DNA from: Rhodanobacter sp. Root480
Lineage (GTDB): Bacteria; Pseudomonadota; Gammaproteobacteria; Xanthomonadales; Rhodanobacteraceae
Length of the DNA stretch: 64,000 nucleotides
Assembly (NCBI RefSeq): GCF_001426645.1
Contig: NZ_LMEX01000001.1
Coordinates: forward strand, 510,755 to 574,754
Direction of reading: 5' to 3'
A model generated the notes under the pieces. That model was not told the DNA's origin, did not search any database, and saw nothing but the letters and a program-made list of their open reading frames with translations. Shown piece after piece: positions 37,177 through 45,806 of this stretch. The position numbers and the translations under genes were made by a program. Positions within the stretch are counted from its first letter, which is position 1. Each line of letters starts with the position of its first letter.

Positions 37177-39255
37177 CTATGCGTCGGGCATGAGTGCCGC
37201 GCTGGCACTGACCGCCAGGGCCGGGTTGTCCCAGCCTTTCTTGGGCATGAAACGTTCGCCGTGGCGTTGCGCCAATTGCTCCAGCTTCTGCTTGAGCTTG
37301 TCCACGCCTTCGCTGCGCGCATACTGGATCGGGCCGCCGCGGAACGGCGCGAAGCCGGTGCCGAAGATCACGCCCGCGTCGAGCAGGTCGGCGTCGTCGA
37401 CCACACCCTCGTCGAGGCAGGCGATCGCCTCGTTCACCATCGGCAGGATCATGCGCTCCTGCAGGTCCGGCGGGGTGGCGTAATCCGGGTCGACTTCGGG
37501 TTTTTGCGGCTTGCCGTCCTGCCAGACATACAGGCCCTGGCCATCCTTCTTTCCGCGCTTGCCGGCGCCGAGCCGGTCATCCAGCCCGGGCGGAAGTTCC
37601 AGCCCGAGGAACGGCGCCAACTCCTTGCCGACCGAGGCGCAGACATCGAGCCCTACAGTGTCGGCCAGTTCGATCGGGCCCATTGGCATGCCGAATTTCT
37701 TCGCCTCGCGATCCAGCACCGGGCCGGGTACGCCCTCGGCATACATGCGCATGGATTCGAGCAGGTACGGCATCAGGATGCGGTTGACCAGGAAGCCCGG
37801 CGTGCCCTTTACCGCCACCGGCAATTTGCCGATCGCCTTGCAAAACGCCAGCGCGCGCTTCTCGATCGCCGGATCGAGCCGGTCGTGACGCACCACTTCC
37901 ACCAGTGGCATCTGCGCGACCGGGTTGAAGAAATGCAGGCCCAGGAAACGCTGCGGCGCGGTCAGCCCTTCACGCAGCTCATTCAACGGAAGGCTGGACG
38001 TGTTGCTGGCAAGTATTTCATCGCTTTGGAACTGCGGCTCCATCGTGGCGTACAACGCACGTTTGGCGTCGGCGTTCTCGTAGATGGCCTCGATCGCCAG
38101 ATCGGCTTGCGCGACGCCGCTGCCTTCCACGTCGGCGCGCAGGCGCTGCGCGGCCGCGGCGATTTTCTCCGGCGTCTTGAGCTTTTTCTCGTACAACGCA
38201 CGGGCGCGGTCCAGCGCAGGCTGCACGTATTTCATCTCGCGATCCTGCAGCGTCACCTGGAAGCCCTTCAACGCCGCCCACGCGGCGATGTCGCCACCCA
38301 TCACGCCCGCGCCCACCACGTGCACGTGCTCAATGCCGTGCTCGACGCCGGCGCCCTGGTTCTTGAGGCGTTCGCTGAGGAAAAAGATGCGGATGAGGTT
38401 TTGCGCCGTCGGCGTTTCGGCCAGCTTGGCGACGGAACGTGCCTCCAGCTTCAGCCGTTGGCGGATATCCGGCCCACCGCGCTTCCATACATCGATCAAG
38501 GCGAACGGCGCGGGGTAGTGCTCCTTGCGCACTTTCGCGGCCGTCTGCTTCAGCACCATCGGCGCCAGGATCTGGCGCACGGGCCATAGGTTGCTGGCCC
38601 AGGCCTTGGCGCGTCGTGCCAGCGGGCGAGCGGAGGGGCGACGCACCATGTGACGCGCCTCGGCCAGCAATTCGTCGGCACTGGCCAGGCGATCGACCAC
38701 GCCCAGGTTCAGGGCGCGTCGGGCGGACAAGGGTTTGCCTGTCAGCATCAGCGGCAAGGCGTCGGTCGCGCCGATCAGCCGCGGCAAGCGCGCGGTGCCG
38801 CCCCAGCCGGGATGGATGCCGAGTTGCACTTCGGGCAGCGCGATGCGGGTTTTCTCGTCGTCGACGGCGATGCGCTGGCGGCAGGCCAGAATCAGTTCGG
38901 TGCCGCCGCCCATGCAGGCGCCGTGCACGGCCGCCACCGTGGGGCAGGGCAGGCGCGCCAGCGCTTCATAGATCCGCTGGCCGTTCTCGATGTTCTCCAG
39001 CACCGTGCCGCGCCGGGCGTAATCCTTGAACTCGGTAATGTCCGCACCGACGGCGAAGCCGGCGGGCTTGGCGGAATGAATGATCACCCCGGCCGGGTTC
39101 TCGATCGCCAGCCGTTCGACGATCTGCCCCAGCTCGTCCAGCACGGCACCCGAAATGGCGTTGACGCTGCTGCCGGCGCGGTCGAGGGCGAGGGTGACGA
39201 TGCCGCTGTCGTCCTCGTTGGCTTTCCAATGATTGAAGCGTAATCCTTCGAACAT
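37177..39255 (-). CDS. fadJ: Fatty-acid oxidation multienzyme, alpha subunit (FadB/FadJ type)
   Basis: Bifunctional enoyl-CoA hydratase / 3-hydroxyacyl-CoA dehydrogenase of beta-oxidation, 692 residues. The N-terminal crotonase domain (about 1-190) has FAVGADITEFK and GACMGGGTELILACRQRIA with the oxyanion glycine and glutamate region; the NAD-binding domain follows (VVGAGVMGGDIAAWAALKG, about 312-330, and LASNTSSLPL), and the C-terminal 3HCDH domains contain GTPGFLVNRILMPYL. No thiolase partner gene is adjacent, which fits FadJ or a stand-alone paralogue; FadB is the alternative. Confidence 0.92.
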   Translation of the reverse strand: MFEGLRFNHWKANEDDSGIVTLALDRAGSSVNAISGAVLDELGQIVERLAIENPAGVIIHSAKPAGFAVGADITEFKDYARRGTVLENIENGQRIYEALARLPCPTVAAVHGACMGGGTELILACRQRIAVDDEKTRIALPEVQLGIHPGWGGTARLPRLIGATDALPLMLTGKPLSARRALNLGVVDRLASADELLAEARHMVRRPSARPLARRAKAWASNLWPVRQILAPMVLKQTAAKVRKEHYPAPFALIDVWKRGGPDIRQRLKLEARSVAKLAETPTAQNLIRIFFLSERLKNQGAGVEHGIEHVHVVGAGVMGGDIAAWAALKGFQVTLQDREMKYVQPALDRARALYEKKLKTPEKIAAAAQRLRADVEGSGVAQADLAIEAIYENADAKRALYATMEPQFQSDEILASNTSSLPLNELREGLTAPQRFLGLHFFNPVAQMPLVEVVRHDRLDPAIEKRALAFCKAIGKLPVAVKGTPGFLVNRILMPYLLESMRMYAEGVPGPVLDREAKKFGMPMGPIELADTVGLDVCASVGKELAPFLGLELPPGLDDRLGAGKRGKKDGQGLYVWQDGKPQKPEVDPDYATPPDLQERMILPMVNEAIACLDEGVVDDADLLDAGVIFGTGFAPFRGGPIQYARSEGVDKLKQKLEQLAQRHGERFMPKKGWDNPALAVSASAALMPDA

Positions 39256-39508
39256 GGGATCTGCAGACGTGGTTTGGGAATGTCGAACCTTACCGTTCCA
39301 TCGCCGTGAATGCGAGACTCATCCCCCGTCGATTCGGGCATCGCCGGACGAAGGGGCGAGGGCGAACGCGGGATCGGTCAAACGTTAATTTTTTGGCGGC
39401 GGCTGTCGTCGGCACGGATCCAAAAAAGTGCGTGCGGTGGCTGGGCGATGGCGCGCGCACCGGGCTAGACTTGCGGAGGACCTGGTTGCCGCACCGGCGG
39501 GGATATCA

Positions 39509-39538
39509 ATGACGAGACGCATGCTGTGGGCACAATGA
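39509..39538 (+). CDS. Possible nine-codon leader ORF
   Basis: ATG 39509 opens a frame MTRRMLWAQ whose TGA (39536-39538) overlaps ATG 39535 of the next gene as ATGA. A weak GGCGGGG precedes it. It may couple or damp translation of the following gene; it could equally be chance. Confidence 0.2.
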   Translation: MTRRMLWAQ

Positions 39539-40029
39539 TCTTGCCGATGGATACTGCATCGTCGCAGGCTGGCACCGAGGTGTTCGAACAGATCCTCGGC
39601 GCGTCCAGCGGCCTGGTGCTGCTGCAGAGCGAGGATTGCCCGGGCTTGCTCGAACAGTTCCGCTCGATCGCCCGCCACACCGGGCAGGCGGTCTACCTGT
39701 GGCAGCCGGACACCGGCCTGGGCAGTATGCGTGATGCGCACGTGCGCGTTCCCGATTGCCAGCGCCTGGGCAATGCGCTGCGTTTCATGCAGCAAAGCCT
39801 GCATTTCGGCGTGTACGTGCTGGTTGGCCTGGAGTTGCCGCTCTCGGCGATGGACGACACCTTGCTGCGTCAACTGGCACGCATGCCGCAGGGCCACCTG
39901 CGTCGCGTGGTGCTGGTGAACGCGCCACCCGCGCTGGCCGAGCACCTGGGTACGCTGGCGGTGCACCTGCGCAGCGACGACAGCTCACCGCGTCGGCTGC
40001 GTCTTCGCGATGGTCGCTGGCTCATATGA
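39535..40029 (+). CDS. Unrecognised protein upstream of GGDEF-EAL gene
   Basis: A 164-residue soluble protein (MILPMDTASSQAGTEVFEQIL) that I cannot assign. Visible patterns are LVLLQSEDCPGLLEQF, a QAVYLWQPDTGLGSMRDAHVRVPDCQRL segment, and a stretch GVYVLVGLELPLSAMDDTLLRQLARMP resembling the core of small ATPase-like or regulatory folds but without a P-loop. There is no signal peptide or membrane segment. It overlaps the reading window of the next gene by at most 20 bases and is probably cotranscribed with it, suggesting a role in c-di-GMP signalling. GTG 39526 is an alternative start. Confidence 0.7.
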   Translation: MILPMDTASSQAGTEVFEQILGASSGLVLLQSEDCPGLLEQFRSIARHTGQAVYLWQPDTGLGSMRDAHVRVPDCQRLGNALRFMQQSLHFGVYVLVGLELPLSAMDDTLLRQLARMPQGHLRRVVLVNAPPALAEHLGTLAVHLRSDDSSPRRLRLRDGRWLI

Positions 40030-40039
40030 GGGCTTGCGC

Positions 40040-42598
40040 ATGATGGCCGGTGTCCTGATCGTGGCCGAGCAGCGCGAGCTGCGCCGGCTGGTGTTCGACG
40101 CGCTCGACCAGGCGGGCTACGCGCAGATCTACAGTGCACGCGACATCACCCATGCGGCCATCCTGCTGGAGGGGCGCCCGCCCTTGCAGTTGATGGTGGT
40201 CGTCATCAAGGGTGATGGCGTGCAGGGCCGCGCCTCTTGCGGGCAGCTGCGCCAACTGCCGGCGACCCTCGACGTGCCCTTGATGGTGATAACGACCGAC
40301 GAGGCACCGCTCCATCCCGATCATTGGCCGGCTGGCACCGTGGACTGGTTGCACGCCTCGCGCGTTACCGCGGAACTGTTGCCGCGCTGGCGCCGGGCCA
40401 GCGCCCTTGCTGGCGCGCCCTTGCCGGCGTTGCCGCAGGTGCCGCTGCCGGCACCGGCTGGCGACCGTTATGCGTTCCAGGAAGACGACAGCGAATGGCT
40501 GATCGCCGAGTTGTCTGCCACCTGCCCGCTGCTCGAAGTCAGTTCCGCCGTGATCCGGCATAGCCGCCTGCCGGCTGATCATTGGAAGGCACGTCCGCTG
40601 TCGCAGGTGCTTTCCTTCGAGGGCGTGACGATCGAGCAGGTGATCACCGAGGCCAATCGACGCTGGTATCCCTGCCAGCGCCGTTCGGCCGAAGGCAGCG
40701 ATACCGGGCAGGCAAACGCGCGGCTGGTAAGCCACGACGGGCACGATGCGGTGGCGTTGATTTTCCGCAGCGATCGCGCGGATCTGCGCGCCGAGGCGGC
40801 GCTGTCGTTGCTGTCGCGCATGTTTGCCTCGACCAATGGCGTCGATGCGCAAACGGCGGCGGCGCGTTTGCTGTTCGATGAACTCGGCCTCGATTACCTC
40901 GCGGTCTGGTCGTTGCCTTCCGGGAGCGCCGGCATACCGGTGCAGCAACTGCAGTTGTGGAACGGCCCCGAACCAAGCTGGCCGCCGCCTGCGGCGCAGC
41001 CTTCGCTGGCCCAGGTATTGGCCGGCGGCACGGTGAACTACAGGCACGATGCGCGCAGCCAGGTGGCCAACGATCCACTGCTGCAGGTGCTGGGCCTGAC
41101 CGACTTCGCCGGCATGCCGCTGTACGACGAGCGGCATACCGTGCTGGGTGCCATGCTGGCCGGCAGTCGTCGTGGCTTTGGCGCGGCGGGCATCGTCGAA
41201 CCCGTACTGCATTGTGCCGCGGCGCGGTTCGCGCAAATGCTGGAGCTCGGACTGACTCGCGAGCAGGGCCGCAGCGAAGGTCTGCTCGACGCGCTCACCG
41301 GTCTGCCGAACCGCTTGCTGTTCAACGACCGACTGGAAACCATCATCCGCGAGGCGGTTCGCAACGGCGAATGCTTCGCCGTGCTGTTCGTGGATCTGGA
41401 CCGCTTCAAGGCCGTCAACGACAGTCACGGCCATGCCGCCGGCGATGCCGTGCTTCGCTCGGTATCGCGGCGCCTGTGCGGCAGCGTGCGCGCGTCCGAT
41501 ACGGTGGCGCGCTATGCCGGCGACGAGTTCACCGTGGTGCTGCGCCACATCGTGAAGAACGATGACGTGCTGCGCGTGGCGGAGAAGATCGTGCAGGTGA
41601 TGGAGACGCCGCTGTACCTCGACGACGGCACCGAGCTGCAGATTACCGTTTCGATGGGCGTGAGCTTTTTCCCGGACGACGCCAGCGACGCCGAGACCCT
41701 GCTCAAGCACGCGGACGAGGCGATGTACGCAGCCAAGCACCTGGGCCGCAACAACTTCCAGATCTACGAAGTCAGCCCGGAATACGCGCAGGAGCACGGC
41801 ATGGCGCTGAAGACGCGCCTGCGCCACGCCGAGGGCAACGGCGAGCTGCGCGTGGTCTACCAGCCGCAGGTGAACACCGAGACCGAGGACATCGTCGGCA
41901 TGGAGGCGCTGCTGCGCTGGGAGCACCCGGAGCTGGGCACCATCAGCCCCGCGGTGTTCATTCCACTGGCCGAGGAAACGGGCCTGATCGTGTCGATCGG
42001 CGAGTGGGTGATGCGCACCGCCTGCCGCCAGGCACGGGAGTGGGAGGAGCGCTACGGCTTGCGCCTGCGCCTTGGCGTCAACCTCTCGGCGGTGCAGTTG
42101 ATGGAGCCGCGCCTGCTCGACACGGTGGCGAAAGTGCTGATGGATACCGGGCTCGATCCCGACCTGCTGGAGATGGAGGTCACCGAGAGCATCAGCATCA
42201 AGGAAGCGCCGAACCTGGTGGAAAACCTGCACGGCCTGCATGAGCTGGGCTGCCACATCGCCATCGACGACTTCGGTACAGGAGCCGCTTCGCTCGACTA
42301 CCTGCGACGCCTGCCCGCCGACCGGATCAAGATCGACCAGAGCTTCGTGCGCAACATCGGCGTCGACCCGGATGACGAGGCGATCGTGCGCGCCACCATC
42401 GAAATGGCGCACCGGCTGAAGCGTGCCGTGGTGGCCGAGGGCGTGGAGATCGAGCAGCACCTGGAATTCCTGCGTGCCCACGGTTGCGACGAGTTGCAAG
42501 GCTACCTTTTCTGCCGGCCGGCCACGCCGGTCAGCTTCGGCAACCTGCTGGCCGAGCGGCAGCGGCTGCTGAGCACGCGAGCCACCGAGCCCGCCTGA
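40040..42598 (+). CDS. GGDEF-EAL protein with degenerate receiver, PAS-like and GAF-like N-terminus
   Basis: Cyclic di-GMP metabolic enzyme of 853 residues. In order: a receiver-like domain (about 1-115) lacking the acidic pair (VLIVAEQRE) and the phospho-acceptor Asp (VVVIKGDG); a PAS-like region (about 140-250); a GAF-like region (about 260-410); a GGDEF domain with RYAGDEF (AGDEF 493-497) and an RASD inhibitory site just upstream; and an EAL domain with EALLRW at 622-627, NLSAVQL, EVTES, IDDFGTG and KIDQSFV all intact. Both catalytic sites look competent; AGDEF is tolerated in active cyclases. ATG 40010 within the previous gene is an alternative. Confidence 0.9.
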   Translation: MMAGVLIVAEQRELRRLVFDALDQAGYAQIYSARDITHAAILLEGRPPLQLMVVVIKGDGVQGRASCGQLRQLPATLDVPLMVITTDEAPLHPDHWPAGTVDWLHASRVTAELLPRWRRASALAGAPLPALPQVPLPAPAGDRYAFQEDDSEWLIAELSATCPLLEVSSAVIRHSRLPADHWKARPLSQVLSFEGVTIEQVITEANRRWYPCQRRSAEGSDTGQANARLVSHDGHDAVALIFRSDRADLRAEAALSLLSRMFASTNGVDAQTAAARLLFDELGLDYLAVWSLPSGSAGIPVQQLQLWNGPEPSWPPPAAQPSLAQVLAGGTVNYRHDARSQVANDPLLQVLGLTDFAGMPLYDERHTVLGAMLAGSRRGFGAAGIVEPVLHCAAARFAQMLELGLTREQGRSEGLLDALTGLPNRLLFNDRLETIIREAVRNGECFAVLFVDLDRFKAVNDSHGHAAGDAVLRSVSRRLCGSVRASDTVARYAGDEFTVVLRHIVKNDDVLRVAEKIVQVMETPLYLDDGTELQITVSMGVSFFPDDASDAETLLKHADEAMYAAKHLGRNNFQIYEVSPEYAQEHGMALKTRLRHAEGNGELRVVYQPQVNTETEDIVGMEALLRWEHPELGTISPAVFIPLAEETGLIVSIGEWVMRTACRQAREWEERYGLRLRLGVNLSAVQLMEPRLLDTVAKVLMDTGLDPDLLEMEVTESISIKEAPNLVENLHGLHELGCHIAIDDFGTGAASLDYLRRLPADRIKIDQSFVRNIGVDPDDEAIVRATIEMAHRLKRAVVAEGVEIEQHLEFLRAHGCDELQGYLFCRPATPVSFGNLLAERQRLLSTRATEPA

Positions 42599-42735
42599 AC
42601 GGACGGATGGCGGGGGCCAACGTTTTTTCCACAATCAATCCGGCGCGCGACATTACACTGTGCGGCGCGCAAGCTGAACTTGTGCGGCGGGCGTCGGTCT
42701 GAGCTGCGCGTTCGGCTCCTACAGTTTCGCAGCGG

Positions 42736-43359
42736 ATGACGGCATTGATGATGGATACGGCCCGCATGGGCGAAAACGAACTGGACAAGGCGCTGGTTGA
42801 GCGCGTCCAGAAAGGGGACAAGGCCGCCTTCGATCTGCTGGTGCGCAAATACCAGCACAAGCTGATCGGGCTGGTATCGCGTTACGTGCGCAGCCATGCC
42901 GAATGCGAGGACATCGCCCAGGAAGCGTTCATCCGCGCCTGGCGCGCCATCGGCTCGTTTCGCGGCGACAGCGCGTTCTACACCTGGCTGTACAAGATCG
43001 CGGTGAACACCGCCAAGAACCACTTGGTGGCCGCCGGCCGGCGACCGCCCACTGACGACATCGATGCCGATGACGCGGTGTTCATGGCCGGCTCCCAGCG
43101 CATGCACGACAACGCCACGCCCGAGCGCGAAATGATGCGCCAGGAAATTGAACAATCGGTGTTCTCCACTGTCCAAGCGTTGCCCGAAGAGCTGCGTACC
43201 GCCATAACACTGCGTGAAGTGGATGGCCTCAGCTACGAGGAAATCGCCGAGGCGATGGGCTGTCCGATCGGTACGGTGCGGTCACGCATATTTCGGGCAC
43301 GTGAAGCGATCGATGAAAAACTGCGGCCACTGTTGTCGGACCGCGAGGACCAGACATGA
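42736..43359 (+). CDS. rpoE: RNA polymerase sigma-E factor (extracytoplasmic stress)
   Basis: ECF sigma factor for envelope stress. The 207-residue product is very close to E. coli RpoE: region 2 VQKGDKAAFDLLVRKYQHKL and FRGDSAFYTWLYKIAVNTAKN, a GRRPP linker, and region 4 ITLREVDGLSYEEIAEAMGCPIGTVRSRIFRAREAID. ATG 42736 is the longest start; ATG 42766 (MGENELDKALVERV) would fit E. coli length better. The stop overlaps rseA as ATGA. In E. coli RpoE is held by RseA at the membrane and released by DegS and RseP. Confidence 0.96.
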   Translation: MTALMMDTARMGENELDKALVERVQKGDKAAFDLLVRKYQHKLIGLVSRYVRSHAECEDIAQEAFIRAWRAIGSFRGDSAFYTWLYKIAVNTAKNHLVAAGRRPPTDDIDADDAVFMAGSQRMHDNATPEREMMRQEIEQSVFSTVQALPEELRTAITLREVDGLSYEEIAEAMGCPIGTVRSRIFRAREAIDEKLRPLLSDREDQT

Positions 43360-44024
43360 ATCAGGCAGGCATGAACCCGGAACACCGCGAGCAACTCTCG
43401 GCCGCCATTGATGGCGAATTGTCGGCGGAGGAGCTGCGCTTTCTGCTGCGTCGCCTCGACCATGACGCCGCGTTGTCGCAGGCGTGGTCGCGGTATCACC
43501 TGGCCGGCGATGGCGTCCGGCGGCAAATGCCGCCGCTGGCGTCGGCCGGCTTTGCCGCGCGTGTCATGCGGGCCGTCGAGCGGGAATCGGCCGCGGTTTC
43601 GGCGGTGCCGGCGCCAGGCGCACGCCGCCATTGGCTGCATTGGTCGGCCGGCGGCGCCATAGCCGCCAGTGTGGCGGTGGCCGCATTGCTGCTGGTGCAA
43701 CCGGCGGGTGAAACGGGTCGCGTCGAAACCGCCGCGGTCGATTCGGCGGGCGTGACCACATCGTCCGAGCATGCCGCGCTGCCGTCCTCGGCGGTGCCGG
43801 CCACGGTTCCACCGTGGTTGAGCGGCAACTCGGCCGAGTTGTACAGCCAGCGCGCGTCGGCCACGCTGGGTGTGCCCGGCGACGGCAATCTGGTGCCATA
43901 TGCCCGCGACGGGACGCCGATGCATCGCTACCGCACGCTCGACAACCACGACGGCAGCTATCTGCTGTTGCTCGATCCGCAGCAACAGCGCGATACCGCG
44001 AACAGTCGCGCATTCCCGCGCTGA
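43356..44024 (+). CDS. rseA: Anti-sigma-E factor RseA-like
   Basis: A 222-residue single-pass membrane protein. The N-terminal cytoplasmic anti-sigma domain (about 1-75) contains REQLSAAIDGELSAEELRFLLRRLDHDAAL typical of RseA, then a membrane helix at about 97-114 (WSAGGAIAASVAVAALLLV) and a periplasmic C-terminus of about 105 residues ending in a poorly conserved tail. It follows rpoE by ATGA overlap. There is no rseB gene after it; mucD comes next. Confidence 0.92.
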   Translation: MNQAGMNPEHREQLSAAIDGELSAEELRFLLRRLDHDAALSQAWSRYHLAGDGVRRQMPPLASAGFAARVMRAVERESAAVSAVPAPGARRHWLHWSAGGAIAASVAVAALLLVQPAGETGRVETAAVDSAGVTTSSEHAALPSSAVPATVPPWLSGNSAELYSQRASATLGVPGDGNLVPYARDGTPMHRYRTLDNHDGSYLLLLDPQQQRDTANSRAFPR

Positions 44025-44165
44025 CCGGCGCCCGCGTGTTGCTCTCCGCGGACTTCCTGTTTTCACGCGTCGCCGGTTCGTGATCCGGCCGACGCGGTTG
44101 CTGGCGACCGGTCATGCCCCGACCGGTCGCGTATCCAGCTGTTTGCCCACTCCCAAGGAGGAATC

Positions 44166-45623
44166 ATGAATCGATCCATCTTGCGCGTTGTCGCGTGCCT
44201 CGCGCTGACCGGCTTTCCCGCGTTCTTCGCGGTGCAGGCGCAACCGGCCGCTGCTGCAGGCCTGCCTGATTTCACCGGGATCGTTGAAAGGAATGCACCC
44301 GCCGTGGTGCATGTCGAGGCGAAATACACTGGCGCGAATGATCGCCGCCGTGGCGTGGCGCCAGGCCCGGGCCAGGCAGATGATCCGCAGGCCGAATTGT
44401 TCCGGCGCTTCTTCGGCATGCCGATGATGCCGTCGCCGCAGGAGCAACGGCATACCTCGCTGGGGTCGGGCTTCATCATTTCCGGCGATGGTTACATCCT
44501 CACCAACAATCATGTGGTTGAAGGCGCGGACAAGGTCACCGTGCGGCTGCAGGACCGGCGCACGCTGACCGCCAAGGTCGTCGGCACCGATCCGACGTAT
44601 GACATCGCGCTGCTGAAGGTCGACGCGGGCGGCAAGTTGCCGACGGTGAACATCGGTGATTCGCGCAGCCTGAAGCCCGGCCAGTGGGTGCTGGCGATCG
44701 GCTCGCCGTTCGGCTTCGACTACACCGTGACGCAAGGCATCGTCAGCGCGGTGGGCCGCAACCTGGGCCAGCGCGACCAGCCGTACACCTCGTTCATCCA
44801 GACCGACGTGCCGATCAACCGCGGCAATTCCGGCGGCCCGCTGTTCGATCTCGCCGGCGCCGTGGTGGGTGTGAACTCGCAGATCTATTCCAACACCGGT
44901 GACTACCTGGGCGTGTCGTTCTCGATCCCGATCGACGTGGCGATGAACGCCGTGCAGCAGATCAAGAGCAAGGGCTACGTGTCGCGCGGCATGCTGGGCG
45001 TGATGGTGCAGCGGGTCGACGACGACATGGTCAAGGCGTTAAAGCTGGACAACGGCGTTGGCGCGGCGGTGGCGGCGGTGACGCCCGACAGTGGCGCGGA
45101 GAAGGCCGGCGTGCAGCCTGGCGACATCATCCTGACGTACAACGGCCACGTACTGCAGCAGGCTGCTGATCTGCCACCGCTGGTCGGCATGACCAAGCCG
45201 GGCACCACGGTTCCGATGGAGATCCTGCGCAACGGCAAGAGGCAGACGCTCAAGGTCACCATCAGCGAGGCCGAGCGCGACAAGAACGCGGTAGGTGCAA
45301 GCACCGGCGGCCCGTCGTCCGCGAGCAGTGGCTCGGCGGCACTGGGCCTGACCGTACAGCCGCTGGACAACGACACCCGCAAGCAATTGGGGCTGAAGTC
45401 GGGGCAGGGCGTGGTGATCGGCGAGATTACCGGTCCGGTGGCGGCGCAGGCCGGGTTGCGTGCAGGTGACGTCATCCTGATGGTCAACCAGAAACGGATC
45501 GGCACGGTTGGCGAATTCCATGACGCCACCAAGGACGTGAAGCCCGGCAGCACGGCCTTGCTGCTGGTGCGTCGCGGCGAGCAGAGCAACTTTGTGGGGT
45601 TGACCGTGCCCGACGGGAAATAA
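44166..45623 (+). CDS. mucD: Periplasmic serine protease MucD/DegP (Do family)
   Basis: Envelope quality-control protease/chaperone of 485 residues. A signal peptide (MNRSILRVVACLALTGFPAF to QAQPAAAA) precedes the trypsin-like domain with the triad H116 (TNNHVVEG), D146 (TYDIALLKVD) and S222 (NRGNSGGPLFD), then two PDZ domains (about 265-355 and 395-480). AAGGAGGAATC is a strong ribosome-binding site. Placement directly after rpoE-rseA matches Xanthomonas and Pseudomonas. Confidence 0.96.
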   Translation: MNRSILRVVACLALTGFPAFFAVQAQPAAAAGLPDFTGIVERNAPAVVHVEAKYTGANDRRRGVAPGPGQADDPQAELFRRFFGMPMMPSPQEQRHTSLGSGFIISGDGYILTNNHVVEGADKVTVRLQDRRTLTAKVVGTDPTYDIALLKVDAGGKLPTVNIGDSRSLKPGQWVLAIGSPFGFDYTVTQGIVSAVGRNLGQRDQPYTSFIQTDVPINRGNSGGPLFDLAGAVVGVNSQIYSNTGDYLGVSFSIPIDVAMNAVQQIKSKGYVSRGMLGVMVQRVDDDMVKALKLDNGVGAAVAAVTPDSGAEKAGVQPGDIILTYNGHVLQQAADLPPLVGMTKPGTTVPMEILRNGKRQTLKVTISEAERDKNAVGASTGGPSSASSGSAALGLTVQPLDNDTRKQLGLKSGQGVVIGEITGPVAAQAGLRAGDVILMVNQKRIGTVGEFHDATKDVKPGSTALLLVRRGEQSNFVGLTVPDGK

Positions 45624-45649
45624 GCGCCACGTTCCACCGCTTTCACGCG

Positions 45650-45685
45650 CGGGCGCCATCCGACCGGTGGCGCCCGTCGCGTTTT
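45650..45685 (+). terminator. Terminator after mucD
   Basis: CGGGCGCCA and TGGCGCCCG (9 bp) with a nine-base loop are followed by TCGCGTTTT. The T-run is short and offset, so termination may be partial before lepA. Confidence 0.6.
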
Positions 45686-45806
45686 CCACGCTGGCAGATG
45701 CCGGTTCCATGCGATAATGCCGGGTTCGCGCCGCCATACCGGCGACGCGCGCCTGCGCTCCCCGCATGGCGACAAATCCCCTCGTTCGGCAGGCCAGCAG
45801 CGTTCC

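Noticed and set aside
40022-42634. Long open minus-strand frame opposite the GGDEF-EAL gene
   Set aside because: Antisense shadow; the plus-strand frame has all catalytic motifs.
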